Source: an uncultured Prevotellaceae bacterium
GTDB lineage: Bacteria; Bacteroidota; Bacteroidia; Bacteroidales; Bacteroidaceae
Assembly (NCBI GenBank): GCA_937900485.1
Contig: CALCEL010000074.1
Location: 1-55,607 of the forward strand
Length of the DNA stretch: 55,607 nt
Reading direction: 5' to 3'
This document shows positions 53,158 through 55,607 of the stretch, one piece after another (within the stretch, counting starts at the first letter, position 1; every line of letters starts with the position of its first letter). Below the pieces are notes generated by a model, which searched no databases, was not told the DNA's origin, and worked only from the letters and a program-made list of their open reading frames with translations. The translations under genes were made by a program, and so were the position numbers.

Positions 53158-54162
53158 TTACTTAGCGCAAGCAAGCTTACCGTTAGAACCGAGCACATTC
53201 ACAATCTTGTGGATGTACATCTTCTTCATGTTCTCACGCGCTGGCTTGAGGTACTGGCGTGGGTCGAAGTGTGATGGGTTCTCAGCGAGGTACTTACGGA
53301 TAGCTGCAGTCATAGCGAGACGTGAGTCAGAGTCGATGTTGATCTTGCAGACAGCTGACTTAGAAGCCTTACGGAGCTGCTCCTCTGGAATACCGATAGC
53401 AGCCTCGAGCTTACCGCCGTACTTGTTGATTGTAGCAACCTCGTCCTGTGGGACTGATGAAGAACCGTGGAGAACGATTGGGAATCCAGGGAGCTTCTTC
53501 TCAATCTCAGCGAGAACGTCGAATGCCAATGGTGGTGGAACGAGTACGCCGTTAACGAGTGTGCACTGCTCTGGAGTGAACTTGTGAGCACCGTGAGAAG
53601 TACCGATTGAGATAGCGAGAGAGTCGCAACCTGTACGAGTAGCGAAGTCGACAACCTCCTCTGGCTTTGTGTAGTGTGACTCGGCAGCAACAACCTCGTC
53701 CTCAACACCAGCGAGAACACCAAGCTCTGCCTCAACTGTTACGTCGAACTGGTGAGCGTAGTCAACAACCTTCTTTGTAAGAGCAATGTTCTCCTCGTAT
53801 GGAAGAGATGAACCGTCGATCATGACAGAAGAGAAACCGTTGTCGATACAGTCCTTGCAAAGCTCGAAAGTGTCACCGTGGTCGAGGTGAAGAACGATTT
53901 CAGGAGCCTCACAGCCGAGTTCCTTAGCGTACTCTACCGCACCCTTAGCGAGGTTACGGAGGATAGTACCGTTAGCGTAGTTGCGGGCACCCTTAGAAAC
54001 CTGCATGATAACTGGAGACTGAGTCTCAACAGCTGCCATAACGATAGCCTGCATCTGCTCCATTGTGTTGAAGTTGAACGCTGGGATAGCATAACCACCA
54101 GCTACAGCTCTCTTGAACATCTCGCGTGTGTTAACGAGACCAAGTTCTTTGTAATTTACCAT
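53158..54162 (-). CDS. fba: Class II fructose-bisphosphate aldolase
   Basis: The protein has 334 residues, a zinc-dependent aldolase of glycolysis and gluconeogenesis. VAGGYAIPAFNFNTMEQM, VLHLDHGDTFELCKDCID (zinc histidine region), GFSSVMIDGSSLPYEENI, VEAELGVLAGVED and LHGSSSVPQDEV are class II landmarks. Codon choice is strongly biased, as in the GAPDH gene, indicating high expression. The start was set at MVNYKELGLV; the 28 upstream codons would cross a TACCTTTG element at 54224-54231 that is the probable promoter. Confidence 0.97.
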   Translation of the reverse strand: MVNYKELGLVNTREMFKRAVAGGYAIPAFNFNTMEQMQAIVMAAVETQSPVIMQVSKGARNYANGTILRNLAKGAVEYAKELGCEAPEIVLHLDHGDTFELCKDCIDNGFSSVMIDGSSLPYEENIALTKKVVDYAHQFDVTVEAELGVLAGVEDEVVAAESHYTKPEEVVDFATRTGCDSLAISIGTSHGAHKFTPEQCTLVNGVLVPPPLAFDVLAEIEKKLPGFPIVLHGSSSVPQDEVATINKYGGKLEAAIGIPEEQLRKASKSAVCKINIDSDSRLAMTAAIRKYLAENPSHFDPRQYLKPARENMKKMYIHKIVNVLGSNGKLACAK

Positions 54163-54331
54163 AGTCTTAATAATTATATAATGTGTTGTATAAAATCTTT
54201 TTACCAGATTTGTCTTACTCATGCAAAGGTAGTGTAATTTTTTCATTTTACGCTTTAGACCTCCAAATTTTTTATCCGGCGGTTGCTAATTTGCTAAATT
54301 TCTTTTTTCTTTGTGACAGATTTTTTTGAAG

Positions 54332-54985
54332 ATGAAAAGTTTACCTTACATTATGTTATGTTTGGCGTTCTCGCTCTGTTTTTCTTATGGGTGTGAACGC
54401 ATCGTTTTGCCTTCTGATGTCGTGTATCCGGACTCTGGACGGGTTGTGGACATGGACAGTGAGCAGAACCGCTTCGTGTTCGCCACGATGGACACGCTGT
54501 GGCGGTATTTCCGCATTATCAGTCTTGAGAATGGTGGCGTGGTCGACTCTTCGTTCTCCGGAGCCGCTCTTGACGGCGGGTTGTCGGGTGAGGGCACGGA
54601 GTCGGTGCCTTTCAACGCTTACTCATTCACTTGCGGCGTGGTTTATCTCTTTCTCGCTGATCATGAGGGGTCGGCATGTGATAATGTGTGGCTTGGTGGT
54701 TTCGTGGTGGGCTTCGTGCAGGGACGTAACGTGTCGTCGACAGTGTTCGGGGTGGGTAATGTGGCTACTAATATCGTCATTGCCGACTCTCCGCTTGAAG
54801 CGGACTATAAGTGCTGCGTACCCGTGCAGCTTGGCTCATCTTCCTCATATGGTAAGGTGCGAGAACAACTTAACTTGAGAGATAACCCGGATATGCTCGG
54901 CAAGTATGTGGTCGTTTGTGGCAGAGCATGCTCATATATGGGCGTTTATGGACTGCGAAACACTAAATGTTGCCGCATGAACTGA
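54332..54985 (+). CDS. DUF6359-like lipoprotein
   Basis: The protein has 217 residues, with a lipoprotein signal peptide (MKSLPYIMLCLAFSLCFSYGC, lipobox SYGC). The C-terminal half reads WLGGFVVGFVQGRNVSSTV, TNIVIADSPLEADYKCCVPV, LRDNPDMLGKYVVVCGRACS and MGVYGLRNTKC. This resembles DUF6359, a small OB-like domain seen in Bacteroidales surface proteins, usually as one module among others; here it is alone. Function unknown. The ATG at 54332 was preferred to a TTG two codons upstream. Confidence 0.7.
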   Translation: MKSLPYIMLCLAFSLCFSYGCERIVLPSDVVYPDSGRVVDMDSEQNRFVFATMDTLWRYFRIISLENGGVVDSSFSGAALDGGLSGEGTESVPFNAYSFTCGVVYLFLADHEGSACDNVWLGGFVVGFVQGRNVSSTVFGVGNVATNIVIADSPLEADYKCCVPVQLGSSSSYGKVREQLNLRDNPDMLGKYVVVCGRACSYMGVYGLRNTKCCRMN

Positions 54986-55001
54986 TTTTTCCTTGAATAT
55001 A

Positions 55002-55033
55002 TTTGGCTGCTGAAATAAATGTGTTTATCTTTG
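55002..55033 (+). promoter_or_regulatory. Promoter of the L31 gene
   Basis: TTTG at 55002-55005, 20 bp, TATCTTTG at 55026-55033. A leader of about 90 nt follows. Confidence 0.8.
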
Positions 55034-55127
55034 CACGCTGAAAATCGGGGTTTCCCGTTTTTTCTTTGAGATTAATTAATTATTGTTACCAGCAATAAAA
55101 TATTGAACTGTATAAAAACAATAAAAA

Positions 55128-55382
55128 ATGAAACAAGGTATTCACCCAGACAACTATCGTACGGTTATCTTCAAGGATATGTCTAACGGCGATATGTTCC
55201 TTTCTCGTTCAACAGCTAAGACAAATGACACTGATATTTTCGAGGGTCAGGAGTATCCAGTAGTTAAGATAGAGATTTCTTCTACTTCTCATCCTTTCTA
55301 CACTGGTAAGGCTAAGCTCGTCGACACTGCAGGTCGTGTTGATAAGTTCATGAGCCGTTATGCTGCTATGAAGAAGAAGTAA
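55128..55382 (+). CDS. rpmE2: 50S ribosomal protein L31, type B
   Basis: The protein has 84 residues. MKQGIHPDNYRTVIFKDMSN at the start and SSTSHPFYTGKAKLVDTAGR in the second half are typical of L31. No cysteine is present, so this is the zinc-independent (C-minus, type B) form. It is part of the bridge region of the large ribosomal subunit. It is monocistronic, with its own promoter and terminator. Confidence 0.97.
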   Translation: MKQGIHPDNYRTVIFKDMSNGDMFLSRSTAKTNDTDIFEGQEYPVVKIEISSTSHPFYTGKAKLVDTAGRVDKFMSRYAAMKKK

Positions 55383-55406
55383 TCAGGAGCAATGGTTAAT
55401 GATATA

Positions 55407-55438
55407 AGACATCACTTTTTGTGATGTCTTTTTTTTTG
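55407..55438 (+). terminator. Terminator of the L31 gene
   Basis: AGACATCAC pairs perfectly with GTGATGTCT around TTTTT, followed by nine T. Confidence 0.9.
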
Positions 55439-55508
55439 TTTTTACCTTATGATGTATTGCCTCAAACTGTGATAATGTTGGCTCAGCGGATTTATCCGGT
55501 TGGTAAGG

Positions 55509-55541
55509 TTTGGCTAATCAAGAATAAAAGTTGTACCTTTG
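55509..55541 (+). promoter_or_regulatory. Promoter before the edge gene
   Basis: TTTG at 55509-55512, 21 bp, TACCTTTG at 55534-55541. The ATG follows 4 bp later, so the message would be nearly leaderless. Confidence 0.6.
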
Positions 55542-55545
55542 CAGC

Positions 55546-55607
55546 ATGGATCATACCCAATTTCTTCGAGCCATCCTTCCCGATGTGCTGATAGACAACT
55601 TTGATGT
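55546..55607 (+). CDS. Start of an ISAon1-type transposase N-terminal region protein, cut by the window edge
   Basis: Only about 20 codons are visible: MDHTQFLRAILPDVLIDNFD. This opening resembles the small N-terminal region protein of ISAon1-type transposases of Bacteroidota, which begin MDYTKF..LLPE. With so little sequence the call rests on pattern memory only, and a terminal inverted repeat could not be defined. Confidence 0.4.
   Translation, partial: MDHTQFLRAILPDVLIDNFD

Noticed and set aside
1..55607. tRNA and rRNA genes
   Set aside because: No cloverleaf-like or rRNA-like sequence was recognised by eye; tRNAscan-SE and barrnap would settle it.

Overview
The window looks like a chromosomal segment of a Bacteroidota bacterium, most likely a Prevotella-like member of the Bacteroidales. 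The evidence is a SusC/SusD outer-membrane import operon, a TPR-transmembrane-AraC regulator, type III glutamine synthetase, LL-diaminopimelate aminotransferase, zinc-free ribosomal protein L31, genes without Shine-Dalgarno sequences, and many promoters of the Bacteroidota form (TTTG, 19-21 bp, TAnnTTTG). No rRNA, tRNA or CRISPR array was recognised.

Layout. 1-5.4 kb: a truncated secreted protein, a carboxymuconolactone decarboxylase-like protein, a membrane AraC-type regulator, a DUF1232 protein and a secreted M6-type metallopeptidase. 6.4-11.6 kb: a xylan/xylose block of GH10 xylanase, Nudix-like regulator, xylulokinase and xylose isomerase. 11.6-13.0 kb: a graveyard of mobile DNA, with a dead IS4-type transposase split by a MITE-like insert and a fragment of a dispersed repeat. 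13.0-20.7 kb: a four-gene import operon on the minus strand (SusC, SusD, HExxH metallohydrolase lipoprotein, DUF4302 lipoprotein). 22.4-35.1 kb: a nitrogen block. A P-II protein, AmtB and a TorF-like porin lie on the minus strand behind a sigma-54-like site. They diverge from a five-gene plus-strand run: dapF, dapL, gltB, gltD and glnN.

35.1-36.7 kb is non-coding but holds two tandem minus-strand units, each with a good promoter and a 3' hairpin, which I read as small RNA genes. Next come mscL, a possible 30-residue lipoprotein, GAPDH, an ABC-F protein, cytidine deaminase, a GH73/LysM hydrolase and an aquaporin. Then follow a GH105 hydrolase, O-acetylhomoserine sulfhydrylase, a C_GCAxxG_C_C protein, a possible 34-residue peptide gene, and a divergent GH2/GH95 pair suited to pectin or hemicellulose side chains. 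The right end holds class II fructose-bisphosphate aldolase, a DUF6359-like lipoprotein, L31 and the first codons of what looks like an ISAon1-type transposase region.

The most unusual signals are: (i) a dispersed ~315-bp intergenic element with three full and two partial copies, carrying a conserved AGGTTAGG/CCTAACCT inverted arrangement; (ii) the tandem small-RNA candidates after glnN; (iii) the MITE inside the dead transposase; (iv) the sigma-54-like site before the ammonium operon; and (v) a tandem repeat inserted in the metallohydrolase.
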